Position numbers and translations under genes: made by a program | Shown: positions 1 to 10,113 of the stretch, piece after piece | Layout: the number at the start of each line of letters is the position of its first letter | Numbering within the stretch: position 1 is the first letter of the stretch | DNA from: Ricinus communis | Lineage: Eukaryota; Streptophyta; Magnoliopsida; Malpighiales; Euphorbiaceae | DNA length: 64,000 nt | Assembly (NCBI RefSeq): GCF_019578655.1 | Contig: NC_063258.1 | Location: 8,498,802-8,562,801 of the forward strand | Reading direction: 5' to 3' | The notes under the pieces: generated by a model | What the model was told of the DNA's origin: nothing | What the model saw: only the letters and a program-made list of their open reading frames with translations | The model's database searches: none

Positions 1-66
1 AGATTCCTAATTCAAGTAGGATTCCTAGTCAAAGTAGGATTCCTTATGCTTGTAGGATTCGTATCA
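1..66 (-). repeat. L1-family LTR fragment, 5' end
   Basis: Read on the minus strand it starts TGATACGAATCC and continues with the short AGGAATCCTA tandem units typical of the coding end of L1 LTRs (compare 3711-3950). It runs off the left edge of the window. It adjoins, and apparently cuts, the LTR of element A. Confidence 0.75.
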
Positions 67-416
67 AGAACTCTTACTTAACTAATATTATCCAATATGA
101 GTTTCTTTACAAGCTTAGGAAACTTTAACATCTAAGCAAATATTAGAGCTAAACAAAGTATTCATAAACTTGGAATTTAAAAATAGTAAACAAAGTCTGC
201 TCTTTATGAATTTCATTTAGGCTGAATTCTATTAGACTTCCATTGTTAGCCCACTCTTGCATATAGTTATTTAAGGACTTTTGAAGCTTCTTGGCCCTTG
301 ACCTTGTATTTGGACCTTGTGGCAAAATTAATGGATCCTTTCTTGAGTCTTTTTTGTTGCGCTTATCATAAAGCCCAACCAAATCAACATTTTTAAGCCT
401 TGGTCAATCTATATCA
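67..416 (-). repeat. 3' LTR of element A, partial
   Basis: On the minus strand this LTR begins TGATATAGATTGACC at 416, directly after the polypurine tract, as expected for a 3' LTR. It contains the C-terminal polyprotein tail (149-382). It is cut at position 67 by an L1 LTR, so its far end is not in the window. Confidence 0.7.
149..382 (-). pseudogene. Polyprotein C-terminal tail of element A (LTR-encoded)
   Basis: This open frame of 77 codons carries the motif LPQGPNTRSRAKKLQ, the end of a Ty3/Gypsy polyprotein read into the 3' LTR. Equivalent tails in this window are at 6275-6462 (GPNTKARAKR), 20601-20796 (GPITRSRSKK), about 35300-35450, 46590-46750 and 55859-56110 (GPMTRSKSKR). In the CRM chromovirus lineage a CR motif at the integrase C-terminus overlaps the LTR, and this layout matches that. 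The family assignment is my inference from the motif and position. The first Met is probably not a real start, since the tail would be part of a longer polyprotein that is now broken by stops upstream. Confidence 0.65.
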
Positions 417-432
417 TTCCCTCCTACTTTAG
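417..432 (-). other. Polypurine tract of element A
   Basis: The minus strand reads AAAGTAGGAGGGAA immediately before the TG of the LTR at 416. Plus-strand priming tracts sit exactly here in LTR retrotransposons. Comparable tracts adjoin the LTRs at 26064 and 46752. Confidence 0.65.
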
Positions 433-489
433 GATGATTCGTCCTTGAATCAAACTCATCACCTACATCAAAAGGACTCAAATTAGTAA

Positions 490-1480
490 CATTAAATGTG
501 CCACTCACATTTTACTTACCTTGTAAATCAATTTTGTAAGCATTATCGTTGATCCTCTCACGTACTTGAAACGGTCCACCAGCCCTTGGACTTAGCTTTG
601 GCTTTCTTTGATTTGGGAACCTTTCAAATGAAGAACAATGTGTAGTGATATGAACAGCCCTATTATATGCAAACTTCACATATGGCAAAAGATCCTGCCA
701 AGAATGAAGCAGTTGAACCAAAGTTCCATTAACAACTTCGATTTGTCCATTTTTTTGTGGATAGCAAGTAGTACAAAATAATAATTTAGTGCCTAACTTA
801 CCCCATAACACACGCCAAAAATGACTTAAGAATTTAACATCCCTATCACTTACAATGGTTCTTGGAACTCCTTGCAATCATAAACTTCCTTAAAAAATAA
901 CTCAGCAGTGTAAGTATCATCTTCTGTTTTATGGCATAGTATAAAGTGAGCCATCTTACTAAATCGATCCACAATAACAAATATACTATATCAACCCTTC
1001 CTAGTCCTACGTAATCCAAGTACAAAATTCATAGATAAATCTGTACAAGGAACATCAGGAATAGGCAAAGAAGTATATAACCAATGGGATTGCAATTTAG
1101 ACTTAGCCTTTAAATACACAATGCATCGACCAGACACCTTATTCACATCACATTTCATTCAAGGAGAAAAGAAATGTTTAATTAGTATGTCATAAGTCTT
1201 ATGCATAATAAATGACCCATTAAACAGCCCCCATGTGCCTCCTTAATAAGTATCTCATGCAAAGAACAATTAGGAATGCATAAGCGATTCTTTTTGTAAA
1301 GATATCCATCAAACACATAAAAATCATTAAAGGTAGCCCTATTAGCACATGTATTAAAACACATTACCAAAGTAACTATCATTCAAATACAACTCCTTAA
1401 TAAACTCAAAACCTAACAATTTAGAATTAAAAGTATTAAGCAAAGCATACTTTCGGGATAATGCATCAGCAACCGCATTC
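490..1480 (-). pseudogene. Integrase remnant, element A (Ty3/Gypsy)
   Basis: Decayed integrase in several frames. 1182-1382 holds the zinc-finger side (CIPNCSLHEILIKEAHGG). 512-877 holds the second half of the catalytic core (VSDRDVKF, then GQIEVVNGT with the catalytic Glu) and the C-terminal GPFQVRERINDNAYKIDL block. About 60 codons between the core and that block are missing: FERFPNQRKPKL joins directly, where element J has the extra KGQKEVIFEPEDWVW segment. Stops and frameshifts lie between 880 and 1180. It follows RNase H in normal gypsy order (RT-RH-IN), so this is a Metaviridae-type and not a copia-type element. It is not functional. Confidence 0.8.
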
Positions 1481-1484
1481 TCCT

Positions 1485-2868
1485 GACCTTCTAATACTTG
1501 ATCACATATGAGAATGTCTCAATGAACACCATCCACTTTGCATGTCTTTGATTGAACTTGTCTTGCCTCTTGAGATACTTCAAACTCTCATGATTTGTAT
1601 GTATGACAAACTCCTTAGGCCAAAGGTAGTGTTGCCATGTATGCAAAGCACGAAGCAAAGCATAGAGTTCTTTGTCATATATTGGGTACCAAAGTGCTGC
1701 CCCATTTAGCTTTTCAGTAAAATAGCAAATTGGCCTTTGTTCTTGCATCAAAATAGGCACAACACCAATGCCACTAGCGTCATATTCAATCTTAAAGGCT
1801 TTGTCAAAGTGAGGTAAAATCAGCGAAGGAGCACTATACTATCTATCTTTACGCAAATTAAAAGAACTTTCTTGTGCATTACCCTAATTAAACTGAACAT
1901 TCTTTTTGACAATCTCATTCAAAGCTGCGGCAATGCTACTAAAGTCCATAATGAACCTTCGATAAGAATTAGTAAGACCACAAAACCCCCTGCCTTGGCT
2001 AATATTGGTAGGTTTCGGCCATTCCTTAATTGCTTCACCTTTTCCTCATCAACATCTAGACCTTTAGAACTAATAACAAAACCTAAAAATATGACTCTAT
2101 CCATGCAAGAAATAGACTTCTTTAGATTACCAAACAATTTTTCTTTTTTAAGAACATATAAGACCCTAGGCACATGCATAACATGATCATCAAAAGACTT
2201 AGAATAGATTAGAATATCATCAAAATATACAACTATAAATTTATCAAGAAATTCATGCAATCATGGTTCATCAACCTCATGAAAGTGCTAAGTATATTAG
2301 TAAGCCCAAATGGCATTACAAGCCCCTCATAAAAACCATACTTGGTCTTAAATGATGTTTTCCACTCATCCCCAGCTTGTATGCGAATTTGATAATATTC
2401 TGAATGCAAATCAATCTCAGTAAAGTAACATGCACCATGCAACTCCTCAAGCATATCATCTAACCTAGGGATAGGATGACGATACTTTATTGTTATTTTA
2501 TTAATTACACAATATTCCACACACATTCTCTAAGTGCCATCCTCTTTTGGTACCAAAATGACCTGAACGGCACAAGGACTTAAGCTCCCTCATACATACC
2601 CTTTAGACATCAATTCATCCACTTGCCTTTGAAGCTCTTTTGTCTCCTTTGCATTACTTCTATAGGCTAGTTTATTTGGTATGGCAGCCCTTGGAGTGAA
2701 GTCTTTTTGATGCTCAATTCCTATTTGAGGCGGTAAACCACTTAGCATCTCCTCGGGAAAGACATCAACAAATTCCTGTAAAAGGTTCGCAAATGCACTC
2801 GATAAGGAAAGACCAAGTTCAGTAGTGTCCAAGTAAATATCATTATAAGTAACTATAAATGACAACTT
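1485..2868 (-). pseudogene. Reverse transcriptase-RNase H remnant, element A
   Basis: RT fingers and palm lie at 2233-2865 ([44 protein letters not shown]). The catalytic YFDDILIYS box lies in 1919-2260, and RNase H/connection in 1491-1760 ([23 protein letters not shown]). The canonical TDHES of this family is changed to TNHES, so an RNase H acidic residue is lost. Frames are split by small indels around 1800-1920, 2230 and 2530-2590. Domain order and motifs are those of a plant Ty3/Gypsy pol. Confidence 0.85.
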
Positions 2869-3490
2869 ACTTGAGTGAAATGCATGTCCTACCTCACTTT
2901 CCTAGCTAAACAGCTCCTCTTTTCTTATTTTCTCTCTAGGCCGAACCTCACTCTCTTTTGTATTTTTAACACTCCTTAATTTTTCTCCCTCAATTTTGCT
3001 ACTTTCAGCCTCGCTCCTTTCTCTCGCTAATTTACATTGGTCATCATACAGTTCTTTTAGAAAAGAGGTATAACTGTGACTTTTCTCTCATTTTTTATGA
3101 AAGATTATCTATTAAGGAACCCATCATGGACAACCCTTCCATCAAATTGCCATGGCCTACTAAGCAAGATATGGCTAACATGCATTGTTTAACTACTTAT
3201 TCACTGAATACCTCCCAATATCACTTTTATCTCACCATGTGCAAGGTAAGACATCACATAGCACTTCATCTGAATACCTCCCAATAGTGAAAGTCACGAT
3301 AACCTACTTATTCACTTTTATCTCACCATAATTGTTTAACTATAAAAATTTATAAGGTTTTGGATGTGGAATGAGATTCAATCCCAATTTCTCTACCATC
3401 AAAGTGCTAGCAATGTTTGTACAACAATCACTATCAATGATGACATTGCATGTCTTACCTTGCACATGGCACCTAGTGTGGAATATGTTG
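2869..3490 (-). pseudogene. Protease and purine-rich linker remnant, element A
   Basis: The minus-strand frame near 3380-3480 reads GKTCNVIIDSDCCTN, the aspartic protease active-site region with D-S-G changed to D-S-D. It is followed by PHPKPYKFL and NNYGEIKVN blocks shared with elements C, I, D and J. A local partial duplication (CACTGAATACCTCCCAATA occurs twice, near 3195 and 3270) breaks the DEVLCDV block. 2900-3060 is a purine-rich (minus strand) charged linker towards RT, also seen in elements C, I and J. The protease is inactive. Confidence 0.7.
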
Positions 3491-4928
3491 TCCTTTTGCT
3501 ACTCAAATATTATCTTCCTCCTTCATTTGCACATTAGTTATGTTCCTAGCAACCAAAAGATCACCTTTAGTTAGCAAATAGAGTAAAGCACTGGTCTCGG
3601 CACCAACCTTCTCGAAGCGAAGGAAGAAGTCGTAACTAAGTAACTAAGCCCCAACCAAAGGCTAGCGAGCCACCTCCATTTTGTTAGCTTCGGTTAGGTT
3701 GGTCTCCTTATGATACGAACCAAACTAGCATAATGAGTCCCACTCCAACACGGAGTCTTGATGATGTAAACCCTATTAGCTCAAGAAATCCTAATCTAAT
3801 AAGGACTCCTGACTCAACTAGGTATCCTAATCCTGCAAGGAGTCCTGATGATATGAGGAGTTCAAGCAACAAAAGGAATCCTAATTCAACTAGGAGTCCT
3901 AGTTCGTTTCAAAATATAAGTCAATGAGTTTATTCAAGACTTTTAGGCTAAAGACACATCAAGGCTTGAAGAATTGGATCTAAGTTCAAGGCTCATTAAT
4001 CTAATTCAATTTATTAGGCTTGAATGAATCTAATTATGCTTAAGAAGACTAGAGAAGCTAAATTGGAGCATATGAAGACTTTAGGCCTAACTTGGCTTAT
4101 GTTATGAGTTCCATCCACATGACTTATGTAATTTAGGGTTTTGTGGCTTATTATGGGCGGCTACACATGTATTTTAACCTAATTAGGACTTTGTTTAAGT
4201 TATCTCTTTTAGTTAGGAAGGTTATCTTTATCCTATATGAGATGTAAATTCTTATAAGTTAAGATTTAGGGTTATCTAAGGCCTCGATAAGGCTAGTACG
4301 AATTTTGATGTAACAAAAAAACTAAGTTGAAGTTAAAGTTGAATGATAATTGGTTTTTAAACCTTAAAGCTATTTGCTTTGTCTTTGTGTTCTTATTTGA
4401 ATGCAAATCTTACTTATCAAGGAGTTGATATATGCTTATGGTGTACTTGGAATAGGGGTTTAAGGGACTTAGTTTTCTTTAGGTTCTAATTCTTGATCAT
4501 CTTTTTAAGTAATTTGTTTTCTAACCTTTCTTACGAGCTGAACCGAATTAGTTCTTGGAGTTTTCATGTTAATGTGTTGGGGGTCCGCAATTCAAAAGGA
4601 GATCTCAAGCTTATTCATAGAGGTTCCATATCACCTTGTTGCCTGAAACATTCTTACTCTTTTTCCCATAAAAAACAACCTTATCATCTCCTCTTTTGTT
4701 TCCTTTCCATTGATTAGACCAATTAGGCATATTGCTTGAAGTGCCTTTTTGTTCCAACCATGATGCACCGCTTGGTTTTAATTGCTTTTCAACCTTAATT
4801 GCAAGATGAACTAACTTCTCAAGTTTTACATAATGTCGCAATTCGACTTTATTCGCAATCTCCTTATTAGGCCCACCAATAAAACGTGCCATGGTAGCCT
4901 CCTTATCTTCATCCAAATCAGTTCTTGA
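3491..4928 (-). pseudogene. gag remnant of element A, split by a solo LTR
   Basis: The C-terminal gag half lies at 4634-4928 ([20 protein letters not shown], then [19 protein letters not shown]). It continues beyond the inserted LTR (3711-4633) at 3491-3710, where the minus strand gives LLTKGDLLVARNITNVQMKE, the gag-protease boundary seen intact in element I. The family is the gag of plant CRM-like gypsy elements. The gag N-terminus is lost where repeat X takes over at 4929. The same gag, interrupted at the same nucleotide by the same LTR, is found inverted at 8142-10113. Confidence 0.8.
3711..4633 (+). mobile_element. Solo LTR, family L1, inserted in gag of element A
   Basis: 923 bp, starting TGATACGAACC and ending GGTTCCATATCA. 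Near-perfect 5-bp target duplication CCTTA (3706-3710) and CCTTG (4634-4638). The gag frame resumes on both sides, so this is a true insertion and not a junction of fragments. The first 210 bp are open in frame (3733-3927) and encode repeated RNPNPTRSPDST-like units. No second LTR or internal domain adjoins it, hence a solo LTR. Confidence 0.9.
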
Positions 4929-5660
4929 TTATATTACGCTTGAAATCATTGATAACATTATGATTTCTCCCTTACGCGCGTGGATTTACGACTCATCTTG
5001 CTTGATGTTAACCTAAGCCCCAATGCCACCGGTCAAGCTTATCAATTGTGTTCCCATGATTCTTTAAGCCAATCTTTGTGTCATCATGTGTCGTCGTGCC
5101 TAGATGAATAAGGAATGATGGAGATCCTAATGGTGCAAATCGTGAATCAAAATATTTGTTTGTGCTTAACTCTCATCGTTCCCTCTTTCCACCAAAAGAT
5201 TCATCTACGATCATTCAGAGAATGATATCAATACTCGATCAACTAATTTTCTTTCTTCGCATATTTGTCTAAGAATTGGATCAATGTCTATAATTGCCGC
5301 TTCCATGCACTTTCTCTCAAGAGTGGTCTTTATGCTCCCCAAATAAAACTAAACTATTATAATGGACAAAGAAGAGTTGATTGGTCAACAACTCTCGTTG
5401 TCCCAAATTTCTAAGCTAGAATAACAAAAACAAGGAAAAATTCGTGTGGGCATACCTAATAACACATAGGCCAAAATTACATAATTATGTCTATCACAAA
5501 CATCAAAACACATGCATTCCCGCTTGGATTAATAAAAAGCAACATGATTTTACGCGTCTAGATTTGTGTCTTGTCCTACTAGATCATTAAGTCATGCATC
5601 AATGCCACTGGTCAAGCTTGTCAATTGCATTCCCAAAATTCCTTATGCCAATTCTTTGGG
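4929..5660 (-). repeat. Repeat X, minus orientation, internally deleted
   Basis: Matches the X unit on the minus strand: CTCCCTTACGCGCGTGGATT, ATGCCACCGGTCAAGCTTAT, then the CTCCCCAAATAAAACTAAAC block near 5335, followed by a second partial unit after a deletion of roughly 350 bp. It abuts truncated gag of element A at 4928. Confidence 0.8.
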
Positions 5661-6040
5661 ACAAGATTGTATGGGTCACATCTCTTTTAATATATTATAA
5701 GGCCAAGTTCAAGATGGGCCAGTTCTACAAGCCACATTTGGGCTTTAGTTTAAGCTTCTTATATGGTCCTATTTAGCTTACACTTAAATAAGGCCCATGT
5801 GCATGATTTGTTTTTAGATTAGGGTTTTCTTTAGTTGCTCTGGGCGGCAACTTATGTGTTTTAGCTTAATTAGGAATTATCTTTAGTTATCTTTTAATTA
5901 GGAAGACTATCTTTATCCTTTTGATATATGTTTCCTAAGTAAGCTAGGATTCAAGTTTTTTTAGGCTTATAAAGCCTAAAATGAATTCCTTTATAGATTT
6001 TAACTTATCAATAATATTTACAGTAATTTTCCTTTCAAAG
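5661..6040 (+). repeat. LTR fragment related to C/L1 LTRs
   Basis: The plus strand shares TTAATATATTATAAGGCCAAG with the reverse complement of element C's LTR (near 20500), and the GGGCGGCAACTTATGTG...TTAGGAAGACTATCTTTATCC block with L1 LTRs. Both LTR ends are missing. Confidence 0.6.
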
Positions 6041-6274
6041 TGAAAGCTCATGGAAGCGAGGCACAAAAGATTAAAAAGAGAGGCACAAAAGAAATGAACA
6101 AAATGAGAGAAATCAAGTAATGGGTTCTTGCAAGAACTTTACAGACATATGAAGAACTGAACTAGCAAACTTAGAGTTATTGCTCATATCCTTCCTTTCT
6201 TTTATGTTCTCTGTCTACTCTTGTGTTTAAATCAATTTGATTTGATCCTTACGCTTAGCCATATGGAAGAGAAT
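6041..6274 (+). repeat. Repeat X fragments, mosaic
   Basis: Short pieces of X in both orientations (AAAGCTCATGGAAGCGAGGC, then a minus-oriented AGAGAGGCACAAAAGAAATG, then plus-oriented TTGATCCTTACGCTTAGCCA), joined to L2 LTR sequence at about 6275. Confidence 0.6.
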
Positions 6275-6462
6275 TGGGCTTTATTAAACTTAACTCTCCA
6301 TATGGATTTGGTGCTTTGGTCCAAATATCTTGAATAAGCCCATTTAAGGCCTTTTTCATTCTTTTGGCTCTAGCCTTTGTATTTGGGCCTCCCTTGACAT
6401 TTGAGCTTAGAACTCTTTGACTTGGTTGGCTACTTGGCTCCTTGGGCTTTGGGTCTGTATTG
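6275..6462 (-). repeat. L2 LTR fragment with polyprotein tail
   Basis: Minus strand. The 5' portion of an L2-type LTR encodes GPNTKARAKRMKKALNGLIQ in the open frame of 6255-6476, homologous to the tails of elements I and J. It ends on the plus strand at 6462 and is followed by GTTCC and repeat X, the same LTR-X junction as at 7881/7882 and 59446/59447. Confidence 0.7.
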
Positions 6463-7222
6463 GTTCCTCTAGGCACGATGACTTCTTATGACATATAAGG
6501 ATTGGCATAAAGAATCATAGAAACTTAATTGAGAAGCTTAACCGGTAGCATTGAGGCTTAGCTTGATGATCAAGTAGGATGAGACATAAATCCATGCTCA
6601 TAAGGAAGAAATATGAATATGAGTAAATAAAGAAAGAAAGAACTAGAGGCTAAATATCAATAAATAAATAAAGAGAGATGAATAAATTGAAGTCCAATTA
6701 AGAACAAGAGAGAGGTTGATTGGTCAACAACTGTCGTGGTTCCAAATTTTATGACCCAGCTTAATAGAAACAAGGTGAAATTCATATGGGCCTTCCTAAT
6801 AACACTTCGAGTCAAATTACTTTAAATGAATTCGATTTGATCCTTACACTTAGCTATATAGAAGAGAACAAAGAATTGGTGATTCCTTTTCTTATTGGAT
6901 CCAAAATCTTACATATGTTCTCATTTTGCTCGTTTGTTTTGTGCCACTCTTTTTAATCTCTATCTACTATAATGGTTTGGTTTTATCTAGGGAGCATAAA
7001 CATGACTGTTGAGTGAAAGCACGTGGAAGCGATAATCATAGGCAACGATCCAATGCTTAGACAAATAAGAAGAAACAAAAGTAGTTGATCGTGTATTGAT
7101 ATCATTCTCCAAATGATTGTGGATGAATCTTCTAGAGGAAAGAAGAAACAATGAGAATCAGGACGCACCCCATATTTAGATTCAGGATTTGCCCCATTAA
7201 AATCTCCATCATTCCTTGTTCC
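6463..7222. repeat. Repeat X, with an inverted central segment
   Basis: Plus-oriented X (CTCTAGGCACGATGACTTCT) to about 6605, minus-oriented X to 6820, then plus-oriented again from TTGATCCTTACACTTAGC through ATAATGGTTTGGTTTTATCT to TTCCTTGTTCC. The flip at 6820 is identical in sequence to the flip at 41037. Confidence 0.8.
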
Positions 7223-7881
7223 TAACGTGATTCTTAATGGATTAGCAAGAGTCATATTGCGAAATTGTTATGAAGAACATCTAAAGTCAGATTCACGAAC
7301 AAGGACCTAGACCCAACACTTTACTAGATGTGTGAACCTTAGTATAAAAAAGGTTTTGGATACAACGTTCAAGTTTAAGGAAGAAGGTGAGTGATAAGTC
7401 ACAAAGGAATGCCACAAGACAAGTCTTGATAAGTACAATGAGTTTAAATAGAGAAAATAGAACCTAATTCCCATATGCAATAAGGAATTAATCTAAGATA
7501 GGAAATAACAAATAAAACCTAAATTAAAATCTTCCTAAATAGCAAAATATGCAACTTAATTTATTTAGTAAATCAAAGAGATCTTCCTAATCATTTAAAA
7601 TGGTGCCTCCCACTTGAGTTTCCCCTAAAAATGCCTAAGTAGTATATTAGACATTGTTATAATGTTTTCTAAATAGAAAAATAAGAAACAAAGTTGGCAT
7701 ATCGGAAGGAATGACCAAAACAAGCACCAGTACTTCTAAATAACCATAAGGGGCTGCCATTGTTTCCTAATTAATTTTGCTACTTAGTTTGGAACTTGAT
7801 ATTAATGGATCATTTGGGGTTGGAACTTGATCTCCTTGACTTGGTTGGCTACTTGGCTCCTTAGGCTTTGGGTTTGCATTA
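7223..7881 (-). mobile_element. Solo LTR, family L2, inserted in repeat X
   Basis: Flanked by a perfect 5-bp target duplication GTTCC (7218-7222 and 7882-7886), with X continuing on both sides. The plus strand begins TAACGTGATTCTTAATGG (L2 consensus TGATATGATTCTTGATGG) and ends GGGTTTGCATTA, so both terminal dinucleotides have mutated. It is 659 bp against about 895 in element J, so internal parts are deleted. Confidence 0.85.
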
Positions 7882-8141
7882 GTTCCTCTAGGCACGATGA
7901 CTTCTAATGACACAAGGATTGGCGTAAGGAATCATGGAAACTCAATTGACAAGCTTTACCGGTGGCATTGGGGCTTAGCTTGATAATGAAGCAAGATGAG
8001 ATGTAAATCCACACCCGTAAAGGAGAAATCATGTTGTTTTTTATTAATCCAAGCTTAACACAAGCAGAAATGCAAGCATTTTGATGTTTGGAAGGCATAC
8101 AATGAAGTAATTTGGGTCGAAGTATTATTAGGTAGGCCCAC
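7882..8141 (+). repeat. Repeat X, plus orientation
   Basis: Continues the X unit interrupted by the solo LTR: CTCTAGGCACGATGACTTCT through TAAATCCACACCCGTAAAGG to TTATTAGGTAGGCCCACGCG, where gag of element F takes over. Confidence 0.85.
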
Positions 8142-9119
8142 GCGGAAATGAAAAAGTGCAATGGAGTATAATGAACATCAATGAGGCTATGGAAAAGATG
8201 CAGTTATATATGGCAGCCAACCAAAGAGCCATATTAGAGCAAATCAATGCTAATGCTCGTGCAAGAAATAATAGGCAGAACTTGGTAGGCAATGAGAAAG
8301 ATTTAGATTTAGGCTGTGATGATGATGATAATGCCACAACTGTGGGTGTTGGCTGTGGAATGGATTAAGGAGCTAAAAGAGGTTGAAACAATGCAATGGG
8401 TAGAGGGAATAGTGGAGGTGAGTTTGGTGGTTACTATGGGTATAATGATGTTGTAGATAGAAATTTGGGTAGCATCAAGCTCAGGATTCCTACCTTTTTA
8501 GGAAAATCAAATCTGGAGGCATACTCGGAGTGGGAAAAGCAAGTAGACCTTATCTTTGATTGTCATAATTTCTATGACGAAAAGAAGGTAAAGTTAGTGG
8601 TTACTCAATTTTCTAAGTATGCAATAGTGTGGTGGGATCAATTGGTGGTGAGTAGGAGAAGAAACATGGAAGAGCCTATTGATACTTGGCATGCTCTCAA
8701 AACCATCATGAAAAGACATTTTGTACATAGACCTCACCATAGGGAGTTACATTAAAGACTCCAAGCTTTGAAGAAAGGTACTAGGAACGTAGAGGATTAT
8801 TATAAGGAAATGGAAATGCTCATGACAAGGACTGATTTGGATGAAGATAGGGAAGCTACCATGGCACTTTTTATTGATCGGCCTAATAAAGAGATTACGG
8901 ATAGGGTCAAATTGCAACATTATGTAGAACTTGAGGAGTTAGTTCATCGTGCAATTAAGGTTGAAAAGCAATTAAAATCAAGGGGCACAGTAAGGTTAGA
9001 ACAGAAAGGCACTTCAAGCAATAGGCCTAATTGGTCTAATCAATGGAAAGGAAATAAAAGAGGAGATGATAAGGTTGTTTTTTATGGGAGAAGGAGTAAG
9101 AATGTTTCAAGCAATAAGG
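8142..9119 (+). pseudogene. gag of element F (CRM-like gypsy), 5'-truncated
   Basis: Two long frames. 8156-8368 encodes VQWSIMNINEAMEKM and NQRAILEQINANARARN, a probable coiled-coil N-terminal part shared with element H. After an in-frame stop near 8366, 8396-8755 encodes LGSIKLRIPTFLGKSNLEAY and the core block VKLVVTQFSKYAIVWWDQ. After one more stop (LH*RLQ, near 8754), 8768-9142 encodes the C-terminal capsid part ([28 protein letters not shown]). The N-terminus is missing at the X junction and the frame is broken at 9120 by an L1 solo LTR. Gag would form the nucleocapsid shell; this copy cannot. Confidence 0.85.
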
Positions 9120-10042
9120 TGATATGGAACCTCCATGAATAAGCTTGAGAACCTTTTTTGAATTGCGGACCTCCAACACATTAACATGAAAACTCCAAGA
9201 ACTAATTCAGTTCAACCCCTAAGAAAGGTTAGAAAATATATTACTTAGAAAAATGATTAAGAATTAGAACCTAAGGAAAACTAAGTCCCTTAAACCCCAA
9301 TTCCAGGTATACCACAAGGATAGATCAACTCCTTGATAAGTAAGATTTGCATTCAATTTAAGAACACAAAGACAAAGCAAACAACTTTAAGATTTAAAAA
9401 CCAATTATCATTCAGCTTCAACTTCAACTTAATTTTTTTATTACATCAAAATTCATACTAGCATTATATAGGCCTTAGAAAACCCTAAATTTTAACTTAT
9501 AAGAATTTAGATCTCATATAGGATAAAGATAACATTCCTAACTAAAAGAAATAACTTAAACAAAGTCCCAATTATGTTAAAATACATGTATTGCTGCCCA
9601 TAATAAGCCATAAAACCCTAATTTACATAAGTCATGTATATACGACTCATAACATAAGCCAAGTTAGACCCAAAGTCTCCATATGCTCCAATTAAACTTT
9701 GTGGCCTTTTTAAGCCCAATTAGATTCATTAAAGCCTAATAAGCTGAATTAGATTAATGAGCCTTGAACTTAAATCCAATTCTTCAAGCCTTGAAGTGTC
9801 CTTAGCCCAAAATTCTTAGATAAGCTCATTGACTTTTAATTTCAATCGAACTAGGACTCCTAGTTGAATTAGGATTTCTTTCGTTGCTTGAACTCCTAAT
9901 ATCATAAGGACTCTTTACAAGATTAGAATTCCTAGTTCAGTTAACACTCCTTATTGGATTAGGATTGCTTGAGCTAGTAGGATTTGCATCATCAAGTCTC
10001 CTTTTTAGAGTAGGATTCATTGTGCTAGTTTGGTTAGTATCC
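9120..10042 (-). mobile_element. Solo LTR, family L1, inserted in gag of element F
   Basis: 923 bp, exactly the length of the copy at 3711-4633 and at the same gag position. Target duplication TAAGG (9115-9119) and TAAGA (10043-10047). The plus strand begins TGATATGGAACC and ends GTATCC (CA mutated to CC). The minus strand carries the repeated NPNPTRSP-type coding units at its 5' end (9840-10035). Confidence 0.9.
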
Positions 10043-10113
10043 TAAGAAGACCAACCTGACCGAAGCTAACAAAATGGAGGTAACTCGCTAGCCTTTGGTT
10101 GGGGCTTCGTTGC
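10043..10113 (+). pseudogene. gag continuation of element F after the solo LTR
   Basis: GACCAACCTGACCGAAGCTA and CTCGCTAGCCTTTGGTTGGG match 3640-3705 in reverse complement, so this is the same gag segment as in element A. It stops at about 10113, where the end of a Tekay-type element begins. Confidence 0.8.

Noticed and set aside
7904..8161. Minus-strand frames in X with Ser/His-rich peptides
   Set aside because: Different frames are open in different X units, except the one listed as a finding; most are interrupted elsewhere.
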